Part shown: piece after piece, positions 1-11,200 of the stretch
How positions within the stretch are numbered: position 1 is the stretch's first letter
Layout of the letters: every line of letters begins with the position of its first letter
From: Pelomyxa schiedti
Taxonomy: Eukaryota; Evosea; Pelobiontida; Pelomyxidae
Assembly: GCA_020536535.1 (NCBI GenBank)
Contig: JAHLWZ010000753.1
Coordinates: 1-53,673 of the forward strand
Direction of reading: 5' to 3'
Length of the DNA: 53,673 bases
Program-made: the position numbers and the translations under genes
Notes under the pieces: generated by a model
Told to the model about the DNA's origin: nothing
Seen by the model: only the letters and a program-made list of their open reading frames with translations
Database searches by the model: none

Positions 1-981
1 TTGACTGTCATGAACCGTGGTGGCTCATATATAAGCCTACCTCTGAGCATGTTTTCTTCTGATTGCTCCTTCACTTTGATATCTGCATGCAAGTGTGGGC
101 TGGAAATTGTCAAAGGGGAGTCATGTTTATAAAGACATACCAAGGAGCACCAATGTATGGAAGCCCTGCCTTCTGTTGATGGCAATCTTAGGGTAAAAAG
201 AAGTCGGTTTCCATTTCTCTACGTCGAAAATCAGCAGACAATTGAAATAACTTATGCTTATACCCGTAAAAAAGCATAAGGAGACAGAGGGTCCAAAGTT
301 ATACAACTGCAGTCCGCAACATCCAATGGCAGTCATTATAGAAGTATTATGAATCACCTTTGAGACTCATCAGGTACAACACTTAGAGGAAACCCCGCAC
401 CTCTACTGGAATATTTTCGGCTCTGGCTCGTATGAAGAAGTCGGCATGAGTTGTCGCACTGCAACATGTAAAAAAAAGTAGAGGAGTAATGTTCACAAAC
501 CAAAAAGGGTCACCAACAACGAGTAATGCAACTCTCATAGTTTTAGCAGGGCCAATAATTTCCTCTGGTCTCGATTCTATCATCTCTCGGTCAGCCACAA
601 CAATTGCTTTCCCATACAGTGCTTCCTATCCCCACCCCAACCAAAACCAACAACTTAGTGTTTTCCTTTCGATTAGCGTTTTGTGAGGGTTTTTGTGTTT
701 GGTGTTTTTCCGCTTTAATAAAAAACGTGTGCACGCGCACCAACAAACAAACAAAAAACAAGTAACAAACAACAAACCATGCTTTCTAGATTCGTGTGCG
801 GCAAAATGGAAGTATACGCCTCGAGGAACAGTTTTTGACAGGACCGCACGGCGTCGAGCCCCCGCAGCGTTATGTCCCTCTCATCCCCCAACCCCAGACC
901 AACAACGAACAGTTTCCCTCCCTCCGATCTACTGGCACTAGTAGGTGCGTCGGCAACTGTCGCTTTTTCGGAAGAAGACAT
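1..981 (-). CDS. DPH5: Diphthine methyl ester synthase (DPH5), 3' end cut by window edge
   Basis: Known role: S-adenosylmethionine-dependent methylation of the diphthamide precursor on elongation factor 2 in the cytosol. Six exons can be joined in phase on the minus strand: 981-778, 625-501, 458-401, 357-264, 218-141 and 82-1 (open at the window edge). The first exon has the family start [19 protein letters not shown] and the EAYTSIL motif. The second and third carry VVADREMIE and GDPF-CATTHADF. The fourth has IHNTSIM and [11 protein letters not shown]. The last reads through [11 protein letters not shown]. These are hallmarks of eukaryotic and archaeal DPH5. The start MSSSEK was chosen because the family begins just before the GLGLGDE motif; the frame stays open further upstream but without resemblance. 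Introns are 40-152 nt. No break is seen. Confidence 0.93.
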
Positions 982-1163
982 GCCCGCCTCGAACCAAGAA
1001 AACCCCGTAAATAATTTCGGATCAGGTGTAGATGTGCCGACGTGGTTGGTATTGGTGGGAGTGACGATGTTTCTCACTCGGTTGCCCTCTCCCTCAAGTT
1101 CCCCAAGTCCCAACCATTTCCTCTTTCTTAATCTGATGAAGCTACACCAACAATTGTAACTCA
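982..1163. other. Intergenic spacer upstream of DPH5
   Basis: I see no gene here. It probably holds the DPH5 promoter, but no clear TATA box or repeated motif can be pointed to. Confidence 0.4.
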
Positions 1164-1410
1164 ATGGACCCAATCCAAACTCAACTTCAACCTAGACCTT
1201 CTTTTTCTCCTGTTGATAGTGGTGCAGAAGCGGCTATTGATGCTGATGGTGACAGTGGTGGTGATTGTTACAGCAATAACAATTGTGATGGTGTGGCAAT
1301 GGCAATGGTGATGACAGTGATGAACCACAACAACCACAACCCATTAGACAAATATTGAATGCAGCACCCCCACAAAGGTCACAAAGAAGAAATGCTGGGG
1401 CCACTTCTTG
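1164..1410 (+). pseudogene. Possible 5' fragment of an unrecognised acidic/Gln-rich protein
   Basis: An ATG at 1164 opens a short frame (MDPIQTQLQPRPSF...) that runs to 1358. A second frame in the same stretch continues to 1414 with an acidic and then Gln/Pro-rich sequence (GDDSDEPQQPQPIRQ) and stops exactly where the repeat at 1412 begins. The composition looks coding, but one frame change is needed and the 3' part is missing. The simplest reading is a host or transposon gene truncated by the insertions that follow. No function is recognisable. Confidence 0.25.
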
Positions 1411-1411
1411 G

Positions 1412-1513
1412 TAGAGTTTATTGTTTATCCCTTTAGCTTGAGCCACTACAATGGTGTTGTTCCCACCTTATAAAGGCACTAGAATCAGTTCTAGGTGTCA
1501 CCTGAATCTCCCT
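1412..1513 (+). repeat. TATA-containing repeat, inverted relative to 49801-49905
   Basis: This stretch matches the reverse complement of 49801-49905 with a few substitutions and one small indel. Both contain the core CACCTTATAAAGGC, followed by AGAATCAGTTCTAGGTGTC, which is like a core promoter and transcription start. It could be a fragment of an LTR or another promoter-bearing element. This copy ends where homology to the Tc1/mariner-like element starts. Confidence 0.6.
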
Positions 1514-1533
1514 TCTACTATATGCCACGCACC

Positions 1534-3423
1534 ATGGATAAGGAGGGAAGTGACGACAGCAGTTCTTCAGAAGACGAAGCCCAATCACCAATTGTACCAC
1601 GGTGCTGGTTGTGTCAACACATTGGTGATATGAAGACCTTGCGTACAGTGTGTAATTACTGTTTACATAAGTTCCTTACCTTTTGAAAGGGAAAAGTAAC
1701 TGTTTCGTGCCAATGTTCAGGCCATTTGGACAACCCATGTAGTGGTACATATTACTGTTGTTTTTTTCTTGATTTACTTACTGGATACCTAAGGTTGTTC
1801 CTATTGTGAGGTGAACCTGAAAGATGGCTGCTGCTGTGAAAAACAGATTAGGAAACCTGGAGAAACAAACTGTCAGAATTGTCAGAAGCAGCTTTGCACA
1901 AACTGTGAGTATGTAAGTTCTGCCTTGTATTTTACATCAATGTTATCCCAGGAAATGCTTATGTCAGTGTGTGGAAAAGTCTGATGGAAAGACACATGCC
2001 TGGTGGGATTGGAAGCAGAGGTGCACCTTAAATTACGAGTTCCAAGCAGAGAAGAAGTGTAAGGAAACTGAAGCAAAGCTGGGACAGAGCAAAAGAAAAT
2101 CGCCAAGAAGCAGCCATTACTCCAAAGTGCGGGATAAGAAGCCAGAGGTTGAAAAGGCACTTAGGGAGCATCTACAAGCAGTACAACACACAAGTATGTT
2201 ATCATAAATTCGATGTAAAGTAATAAACAATACAGGGCCATCAGCTTGTGTGAACTTGATAGTGACAGTGATAGTGAAGGTTCGTTTGTACCTTAAGGAA
2301 AAAGGGTCTAATTTTTGTTAGGTTTCCCTATGCGTCCCTCAGGATTGTCAGCTCGAAAGCGGCCACGCACAGCAGACTGTGGTGATGGGCCTTCTGATTG
2401 TGGCCTCAATTCGGCATCAAGCTGCACAAGCACATGTTCAACAATGAAAGTCTCTCCTATGGCAAGTGAACCAACCTGTACAACAAGTAGTACAACGCAG
2501 AGTTGGCCACAAGGACAAAAAGAAGCACTGATAGCCAAGATCCAAAGATTTTGAAGGTATGGACCTGTTATGGTTCATTTACTGACACTTGGAAGATTTC
2601 TTGTCGTTTTACCTTCACCCTGCCTGCAAAGGTGGTGTTGACACTGAGGAGATCCCAGTCTTCATGTTTGGAATACTCGAGGCATTACAGACATCAATCA
2701 GCTTCCCACGGATAGGTGTTAGTTTTCAATCCCTTGCCGCTGAGAGAATACACCAGTTCCAAGCTAGAACAGGTTCAGGCATTATTAATATATTCGAATA
2801 TAATTTAATATGCCACAAGGTGGTGACTCTGAGTCTTGGTTGGCACCAGCTATGATAAGTGCCCCCGCTTCTATTTGCACAACAACATCGCTGTCCACGC
2901 AACCTTCGTGGCCCTCCTCACCATCGCCGTCACGTTCCTTGATGCCGGCTTCGCGGACCTCGTCGCCATCACCATTACAGTCATTGCGGAGGGCCACCCG
3001 GTCCAAGTCTCGCTCCACATCGCAGGCCCCGCGGTCCTCATCACGCTCCTCAACACCCTTCTTGAAACCATCAGAACTTAACAGCCTGCCCGCCGATCCC
3101 TCAGAGCAGCCCCCAGCTCAAGCCCCACAAGGCAACCCAGTTCTTTCTGACTCCCAGCTCACTCCAGAAGAAATCCAGACAGTATTGGATGCAATTCAGT
3201 CCTTACTGAGGAGTAAGCAGCCCTGTCCACCACCACTCACCACTTCATCTTCACAGTTCCAGCCCCAGTGGTACAATATTGTCTTACTGTTGCTCTTCCT
3301 CCCTGGAATCTGCCCTACAGGAAAACAGTGGCCGAACTTGCAAAAAAAGGGATATCAGATCTGGACTACTTGCATTGGCTTCAGAAGGAAGGCTTCCCCC
3401 AAAACCAACAAAACAAACTTTAA
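1534..3423 (+). pseudogene. Passenger gene of the Tc1/mariner-like element, degenerate copy
   Basis: This is the counterpart of the better copy at 50349-52216. It begins with MDKEGSDDSSSSEDE and a CWLCQH...CNYC pair. A Cys-rich exon (near 1800-1920), a Lys-rich exon (1975-2200), a Ser/Thr-rich exon (2320-2550) and an SR-rich exon (2810-3240) follow. Near 3260-3330 the frame differs from the other copy, where the conserved tail reads ELAKKGISELDYLHWLQKEG; here the tail is read out of frame. No known family is recognised. Its place inside the transposon, convergent with the transposase, marks it as cargo. Confidence 0.55.
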
Positions 3424-3463
3424 AAAAAAACGTTTTTTAAAAACGAACTTGTGTTTAAATCCC

Positions 3464-4591
3464 TCACTCCATGTCAACAAGTGGAGCACACCCACTGTAG
3501 GGGTGGTATGGAAACCCAGGCACAAGGTAATGGCAGTGCACAGCAAAACTAATAAGCTCCGCCTCTGCATAGATACACTCTTTCAGATTGTGGAGGTTCA
3601 CATCACTGCAGTACTTTCTCAGATTCTCCTTTATCTGAGAGAAGCAAGTTTCAATCCAGGCCATATCAGGTGAGGCAACAGGCCTAAGAAGAGTCAGCAA
3701 ATAATCAACAAAAAGGAGAATACCTTCGAACAAGCTTGTGTCCTTCCTGTTCTACCAGCTCTCTAATGGACACATCCAGATGTGCCCTATGGTTATCCAT
3801 TAGACATACCCGTTTTTTCCCGCGAATTTGCGGAAGCAACAACTTCTTAAGCCAGCAATAAAATACATTGCTGTCCATAGTCCCTGGGAAGACAAAAGGT
3901 GCAATTGCACCCACATTCACATCTGCGGCCATCAGTAAATTGAGGTGTTTGGAATATGGTGGCTGAAACATGTAAGCTACAATAGGGTAGTAGGAAGTCT
4001 AACTAATTCAACACGAACAGCTTGCCCTGGTAGTGCATATCCTGCTCTTCTCCCATCATCCCATTTCATCCATATCAATCATACATTCTACTGCCACATT
4101 ACAGATACTGTAGGACAGTTAAATGGAAATATTGAAAGAAAAATACAACCCTTGAGGTGTGTCATACAGAGAATTCATCCACCATGAAACTTGTTGGCCC
4201 TACTTATTGATAAGCATGTTGACACAAGAGAACACTAGAAACAAACTTCCTGGTGGTGTCCAATCCGTTTCTTTATATGTGTGCGATATCTAAGGCCTAG
4301 TAGTTTGGTGGCTTATAAGTAGCTTAGCTTATATCAACACAACTATAGAAAAAAATTAATACAAACTGCACTACAAGCTCTTAGTTACCTGATGTGTGTG
4401 CCTGGGTAGCTGTCCATTAGGAAATTTGCCAGTTCCTGTCGTCTTGAGGTTGGGTTCTCCAGTATGAAGTCTTTCAAGCTCACTCTCATCTCGGCGGTGA
4501 TCTTGGTAGGTCTTCCATGTCGGCACATGTCACAGTGGTCCAGGGACATGGCCCTGTGTCGGTACACCGTCGCAAGTGACACACCTTCCCG
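3464..4591 (-). pseudogene. Tc1/mariner (IS630-type) transposase remnant
   Basis: Known role of the family: DDE-type cut-and-paste transposition at TA sites. On the minus strand a helix-turn-helix piece (GVSLATVYRHRAMSLDHC, then HGRP..KITAEM) is followed by a first Asp region (MIDMDEMG, about 4070), the LMAADVN strand, and the second catalytic region LMDNHRAHLD (about 3785). After a 45-bp intron comes the third region SPDMAWIETCFSQIK (about 3650). The N-terminus is missing and a small deletion follows the first Asp region, so this copy should be inactive. Confidence 0.7.
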
Positions 4592-4820
4592 GTGGCTCAA
4601 TAATTCAAAAAAGTGGAATTTCTGAGACAATCTTCAAGACTTGATTGAGTTTTTTTGCCCCGAAACTTGTGTGCAGGGTTTTAGAGCTGGGATGCCTCTG
4701 TTCGGACAAAAAACAGGCCCATTGTGGTGTCGAAGGACAGTACTATCGGTTGTACTGTCTCGAAGCGTACTCTAAATGCGTTTTGCCTCGTCGAGGAACC
4801 ACGCAAATTAAAAAAAAAAT
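4592..4820. other. Spacer with no recognisable gene
   Basis: I see no coding signal. The stretch contains a run of A (4809-4819) which, on the minus strand, is a T-run just after the tRNA-like sequence. Confidence 0.4.
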
Positions 4821-4878
4821 TGGTTTGGCCAGAATCGAACCCCGTCTGTTGGGGTAAAAGCGGCGACTACAACAAACC
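4821..4878 (-). tRNA. tRNA-like fragment with T-run terminator
   Basis: On the minus strand the stretch contains the T-loop/B-box sequence GGGGTTCGATTC, ends in GGCCAAACCA, and is followed at once by a run of ten T, the usual RNA polymerase III stop. The 5' GGTTTG pairs with CAAACC at the 3' end. At about 58 nt it is too short for a standard cloverleaf, and the T stem pairs poorly. It could be a tRNA pseudogene or a SINE head. Confidence 0.3.
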
Positions 4879-5034
4879 CCAGTAATTGTAACTGTATCTT
4901 TATCCAAGGTAGTCTCTTCACAAACACTGTGTTCAGCACTGCGTTTTTTGGGCAGCTGGTCTGGCAGCTTTGTTGCCATCTCCCGCAGAAAGCCAGAAAG
5001 CACTGCGAACAAGAAAACGATCTGCTAACATCTG

Positions 5035-5068
5035 CTGGCGCAGCTAGCATAAATGCCAGCTGCGCCAG
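5035..5068. other. Perfect 11-bp hairpin
   Basis: CTGGCGCAGCT and AGCTGCGCCAG are perfect inverted repeats around a 12-nt loop. A second small hairpin (GCGCT ACA AGCGC) follows directly. The site lies about 190 bp beyond the stop codon of the PKS-NRPS gene. It could shape transcript ends or be the end of a small element. Confidence 0.5.
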
Positions 5069-5261
5069 AACGCGCTACAAGCGCGGGAACATGCTAAAAG
5101 CGTTTTTTGGGGTAAGTCTAATCGATCTTTGTTTTCTTTTTTTCTAACAGGCCCACGATTGTATGGCTGTTTGTGACTGAGACGTCAAAACATCAAAAAA
5201 ACTTTTCATTTTGTTTGGTGCCAAAAATTAGTAATGGGAGAAGGAGAAAAAAACAAGGATG

Positions 5262-8200
5262 TCAAAGCTTGGATGATGAAGCGTTTGCAGCAACACCAGC
5301 CACTGTGGGTGTCTTGAAGAACTGTTCAAGGGTCACATTAAGCCCAGCAAGCAACATCTCAGATGTTATCCTTGTCATGTGCATCGAATTGCCACCAGCT
5401 TCAAAGAAGTTGGTTTTCACACCACCATTGAACCCAAAGACCTTCTTCCAGAGGGCAAACACAACCTTCTCCTTCTCAGTGGATGGGGGTGTGTGGTCTT
5501 CAGCACCTGAACTGTGGACTGCTGCAGGTTTTGACAGGGCATTGCGTTGGACCTTTCCAGAGGCACTCAGGGGCAGGTTTTGCATCAGCACAATTGAAGT
5601 GGGAACCATGTAACGCGGAAGCCTGTCTGAAAGGAAAGCCACAAGGTCATCTGCCATGCCTTGAATCCGAATGACCGCACCCGTTCCAACTTTCTCGAAA
5701 CCCTCATCAAGTATTTCCTCAGTGGGCACAACATAAGCAGCAAGGAACTTGTCACCGGGAGTGTCCTCCCTGAGGGTGACAACAGCATCTTTCACGAATG
5801 GGTTCGAGTGCAGGCACTCTTCAATCTCACCGAGCTCTATTCTCAGGCCGCGGAGCTTGACCTGGAAGTCGGCCCTTCCAACGAATGCGAGCTCACCGTT
5901 CGGAAGGAACCTGCCAATGTCACCGGTGCGGTAAAGCTTCCCTTGGCACGGCAGTGCAGGGACAGACACGAAGTGTTTCGAGTTGAGTTCTTCCCTGTTC
6001 ATGTATCCCATCCCCACAGAGGTGCCTCCGATGAACATCTCCCCGACGACACCCACGGGAACGGGTTGCTGATTCCTGTCGAGCACGAACACCTTCACGT
6101 TGTCGATCGGTCTGCCAAGGGGAACGACGTGACTGGAAGAGTAGAGTGTGTTCCTTTGTGCAAGCGCACTGAGGCAGTCAAAAGAGGTTGTTCCGCACGA
6201 GGCTTCTGACGGACCATACACGTTGATGAGCTGAACTTTATCCCCAAAAGTGTCGGTGAATCTGGCAACATCCTCCCACAGAAGTGCATCCCCTCCTGAA
6301 TAAACAAGCTTCAACGAGGAGGTCATCTGTTTGACGTCGGGGTGCGTTCGAGCAACGCTGATGAATTCCTTCAGAACCGCGGGCACAAAGAAGATCCAAG
6401 TGATTCGTTCGGAGAACACGAGCTGCAACAGAGCTTCAGGATCCATGTCAGCACCAAGAGGGCACAGTATACCACAGGAACCAACAATGAGAGTGAAGAA
6501 AATGTCAGCCACAGAGGCATCAAAGTAAAAAGGTGACTTGACGAGGAAGCGCGATTCTGACGTGAGTCCAAACTTCGATGTGAGCCACAGACCGTGGTTG
6601 ACAGCACCAATGTGGTGGTTCACAGCCAACTTTGGCTTCCCAGTGGATCCAGAAGTGAGGATTGCATAAATCGGTTCCTGGCCAGTCTTGATCACGTGTG
6701 GTGGGTTGCTGGTCGGCATGTTCTCCCAGAGGTTGGAATCTTCCAGGACTGAGATGGCGCGAGGGGACCCACTTGGAAGGCACTTGGAGAGTGATCCCTT
6801 CGAAAGGAGGACGAAAGGAGGTTGGGAGTCGGCGAAGACGCTCGAGAGGCGGTCGCTGGGAGACATGGGATCGAGGGGGATGTAAGCAGAACCCGCCTTG
6901 AGAACAGCGTAAATCGCAACATACATCTCGATTGACCTCTCGGCAATGATGGGGACGAAGACACCAGGACCGACCTTGCCGGTTGCGATCAGGTGGTGCG
7001 CAAGTTTGTTGGCCCTGCTGTTCAGCTGCTCGTACGTCACCGTTGTCTCCAGGAACTTGAGTGCTGGTGCACTCGGCCTCTCTGCCGCATTCGCTTCGAA
7101 GAGGTGGTGCACTGCCACTCCGCTTCCGCTGTGATCCTTCTCCGTACAGTTCCACTCCTCCAGCTGCATCGTGGCCTCTGCTTGTGGAACGACAGTCAAC
7201 TCTGAGAGTTTGAGATCAGGTGAAGTTACAATGCACTGACAGAGAACTTCCATGCTTTTGGCCATACGAGCAATGGTGGAGGCATCGAAAATATCCTTGG
7301 CGAACTCCCAGTACATTTCAACATCGCCTCCGTTTGGCAACGCTCTTGCAAACAGTGTGAGGTCAAGCTTTGCAGTACCGTGTTCGCGCTCCAAAAGCTG
7401 TATTTCTTCCACTCGTTGCACGCCGTTCATCTTGAATCCCGAGTCGAACATCTGCCACTCGTCCATCACGAACATTGCTTGGACGAGCGGCTGCACCTCC
7501 AGGCTCCTCTCCACGTGAACGTGCTCGACAACCCACTCGAACGGCACATCCTGCGCAACCTGGGCTGCGAGCATCTTCCGCTTCACCTGCTCCAGGGTGG
7601 TTGTGAATGCCTGGCTCTCGTCCACGCGCAGCCTGATGGCAAGGGTGTTTACGAAAAACCCAATGATTCCCTCCACTCCGCCATAGTGCCTGTTCGCCGT
7701 AGGTGTGCCGACGACGATATCCCCATGCACCGGCGATGATGCCGAGCCATCATCGGCTTGTTGCGCGGCGCACTGCTGCCAGTTTGGGGAATACCGGTGC
7801 AAGAGAACCTGGAACACCGCAAGCAACGTGACGAAGGGCGTTGCATTGTGCCTGCGACCAAGGTCGACGAGTGCGGCGAACAGGGAGGATGGGAGGCGGG
7901 AGAAATGGGCACCGAGGGCGTAAGTCCTGGCCTGGGTCCTGGGGCGGTCCAGAGGGAGGTCACAAACTTGTTTGACATCTTTGAGCTCCTTCTTCCAGTA
8001 AGTGATCTGCTTCTCTGCTTCGGGGTCCTGCATGAACTTCTGTTGCCACAGCGTGAAATCCGCATACTGCAACGGTAGGGGCGGAAGAAGAGCTGTCGAA
8101 GTTGATGTGTGTGGGGGGACACTGTCGTTGTACAAGTGAGCAAGCTCTTTGATGAAAACAGACAAGGACCACCCATCTGAAACGATGTGGTGCATGGAAA

Positions 8201-11200
8201 TGAGGAGGCCGTGGGTGTTTGTCCCGAGGTGGCAGAGCACAAGTCTGACAAGCGGTCCTCTCTGAAGGTCGAAGGCTTTGCCAAGCTCTTGCACGACCAT
8301 TTTTGATAACAATCCGTCTTCTTCCTCTCTGTCTCCTGGGAGCTCAACTGTTGTCATCTCAAAAGCAGTTGCTGCTTCCTCCTCTGGTAAAATGCTTTGG
8401 TAGGCACTTGATGGGCCATCAATGAACCTTGTCCTCAAAGACTCGTGGCGCCTCACGAGGCACAAGAGTGCATGGCGCACCAGCTTCTCGTCCACAGTGC
8501 CCTGAAGCTTCATGCCCAGGCCCATGTTGTACTGCGTCAATCCAGGTTTGAGCTTGTCGAGGAAGAACAACCTGCTCTGAGCAAATGAAAGTGGAACTTC
8601 TGGCGGCCGGGGGGCCACTGCCGCCGTGATCAAAAACTTCTTGTCAGAATCAGCAATGTGCGCCCTTTCCTGCACAAGTGCCGCAATGCCTGCAATTGTT
8701 CGGCCTTCGAAGAAGTCCCTCAGCACAATTCCTGGCACCCCTCTCCTGCGTGCAACCGCCAATGCTCTCATGGATTGAATAGAGTTTCCGCCGGCATCAA
8801 AGAAATCGGTGTGTTTGCGCAAGCGAGACGCAAAATTGCTGCTGGGAGCACTTTCTTTCAGACACTCCTGAATCAGCTTCTCCAAAGCAGACATGTTCGA
8901 GTCCTCAGCTGCATCGGCACTGGCGTTGCTTTCACAAGAGCGGTAACCTGTTGCGTCGCTGGCAGCTGGTTTGGGCAATGCCTTTCTGTTCGTCTTCCCT
9001 GCTGAAGTCAAAGGGAACTGTGACAAAACGGTGAATGTGCTGGGTACCATGTACGAGGGCAATTTGGACTTCAGGAAACCAGAAAGTGTAACCGGGATAT
9101 TTGGCAAGCACGGTGCGTTGGTGGCAGTCCCTGCCATCGTCAAGGTCAGGTACGCAGCAAGGAACTTGTCACCGGGAGTGTCCTCCCTGAGGGTGACAAC
9201 AGCATCTTTCACGAATGGGTTCGAGTGCAGGCACTCTTCAATCTCACCGAGCTCTATTCTCAGGCCGCGGAGCTTGACCTGGAAGTCGGCCCTTCCAACG
9301 AATGCGAGCTCACCGTTCGGAAGGAACCTGCCAATGTCACCGGTGCGGTAAAGCTTCCCTTGGCACGGCAGTGCAGGGACAGACACGAAGTGTTTCGAGT
9401 TGAGTTCTTCCCTGTTCATGTATCCCATCCCCACAGAGGTGCCTCCGATGAACATCTCCCCGACGACACCCACGGGAACGGGTTGCTGATTCCTGTCGAG
9501 CACGAACACCTTCACGTTGTCGATCGGTCTGCCAAGGGGAACGACGTGACTGGAAGAGTAGAGTGTGTTCCTTTGTGCAAGCGCACTGAGGCAGTCAAAA
9601 GAGGTTGTTCCGCACGAGGCTTCTGACGGACCATACACGTTGATGAGCTGAACTTTATCCCCAAAAGTGTCGGTGAATCTGGCAACATCCTCCCACAGAA
9701 GTGCATCCCCTCCTGAATAAACAAGCTTCAACGAGGAGGTCATCTGTTTGACGTCGGGGTGCGTTCGAGCAACGCTGATGAATTCCTTCAGAACCGCGGG
9801 CACAAAGAAGATCCAAGTGATTCGTTCGGAGAACACGAGCTGCAACAGAGCTTCAGGATCCATGTCAGCACCAAGAGGGCACAGTATACCACAGGAACCA
9901 ACAATGAGAGTGAAGAAAATGTCAGCCACAGAGGCATCAAAGTAAAAAGGTGACTTGACGAGGAAGCGCGATTCTGACGTGAGTCCAAACTTCGATGTGA
10001 GCCACAGACCGTGGTTGACAGCACCAATGTGGTGGTTCACAGCCAACTTTGGCTTCCCAGTGGATCCAGAAGTGAGGATTGCATAAATCGGTTCCTGGCC
10101 AGTCTTGATCACGTGTGGTGGGTTGCTGGTCGGCATGTTCTCCCAGAGGTTGGAATCTTCCAGGACTGAGATGGCGCGAGGGGACCCACTTGGAAGGCAC
10201 TTGGAGAGTGATCCCTTCGAAAGGAGGACGAAAGGAGGTTGGGAGTCGGCGAAGACGCTCGAGAGGCGGTCGCTGGGAGACATGGGATCGAGGGGGATGT
10301 AAGCAGAACCCGCCTTGAGAACAGCGTAAATCGCAACATACATCTCGATTGACCTCTCGGCAATGATGGGGACGAAGACACCAGGACCGACCTTGCCGGT
10401 TGCGATCAGGTGGTGCGCAAGTTTGTTGGCCCTGCTGTTCAGCTGCTCGTACGTCACCGTTGTCTCCAGGAACTTGAGTGCTGGTGCACTCGGCCTCTCT
10501 GCCGCATTCGCTTCGAAGAGGTGGTGCACTGCCACTCCGCTTCCGCTGTGATCCTTCTCCGTACAGTTCCACTTCTCCAGTTGGTGTCTCTCAAGCACTG
10601 AAATGGGGAACATGTTTGAGATGCTTTGTGATGGGACCTTTGTAACTGCTTTCATCAGTGCCTCAATGTTGAGAGCCATTCTTTGGATGGTGGACTGGTC
10701 AAAGACGTCTCTGGCAAACTCAAACTCCATGTGAAGCTCCTTGTTGACAACGTAACAATGCAGTGTCAAGTCAAACTTGGTGACTGGAGCCTGCACACCA
10801 CTCAATTGATGTGCTGACTGGATTCCTTCCAAGGAGAAATTGTTTGGATTGTCGAAGTCCCAGTCATCCATGACGAACATTACTTGCACCAGTGGCTGTA
10901 TGTTGAGCTTGCGTACGACTCCAATTGCTTCAACAACCCAGTCGAAGGGAATGTCTTGTGCTCCTTGTGCTGCCAAAACCTTTTCTTTGACCTGTGTCAG
11001 CACAGACCCAAAGTCTTTGTACTCTGGGATCCTGAGCCTGATGGCAAGGGTGTTGACAAAGAATCCAATGAGAGAATCCACTCCGGGGTAGTGTCGGTTC
11101 GCTGTTGGAATCCCCGCAACGACGTCACATTCCGCATCTTCTTCTGATGGTGGTGATTGAAAACGTTGGGAATGGAGATGAAGCAGAAGCAGGAACACAG

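Larger units (their letters stand above)
1522..4591 (+). mobile_element. Truncated Tc1/mariner-like element, copy 1
   Basis: The sequence is closely similar to 50338-53400 of the full copy at the right end of the window and lies in the same orientation. Homology starts at ATGCCACGCACC (about 1522) and stops at CACACCTTCC (about 4591). The left terminal inverted repeat, the right terminal inverted repeat and the first part of the transposase are therefore missing. Small indels separate it from the other copy. One is a deletion of about a dozen bases just after the first catalytic-Asp region (near 4055). Others shift the passenger gene near 3260-3330. It is a dead copy that can no longer supply transposase. 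Confidence 0.85.

Noticed and set aside
6520-10572. Pairs of 60-211 aa frames that repeat exactly on both sides of the NRPS
   Set aside because: They are shadows of the duplicated A-domain block in other frames.
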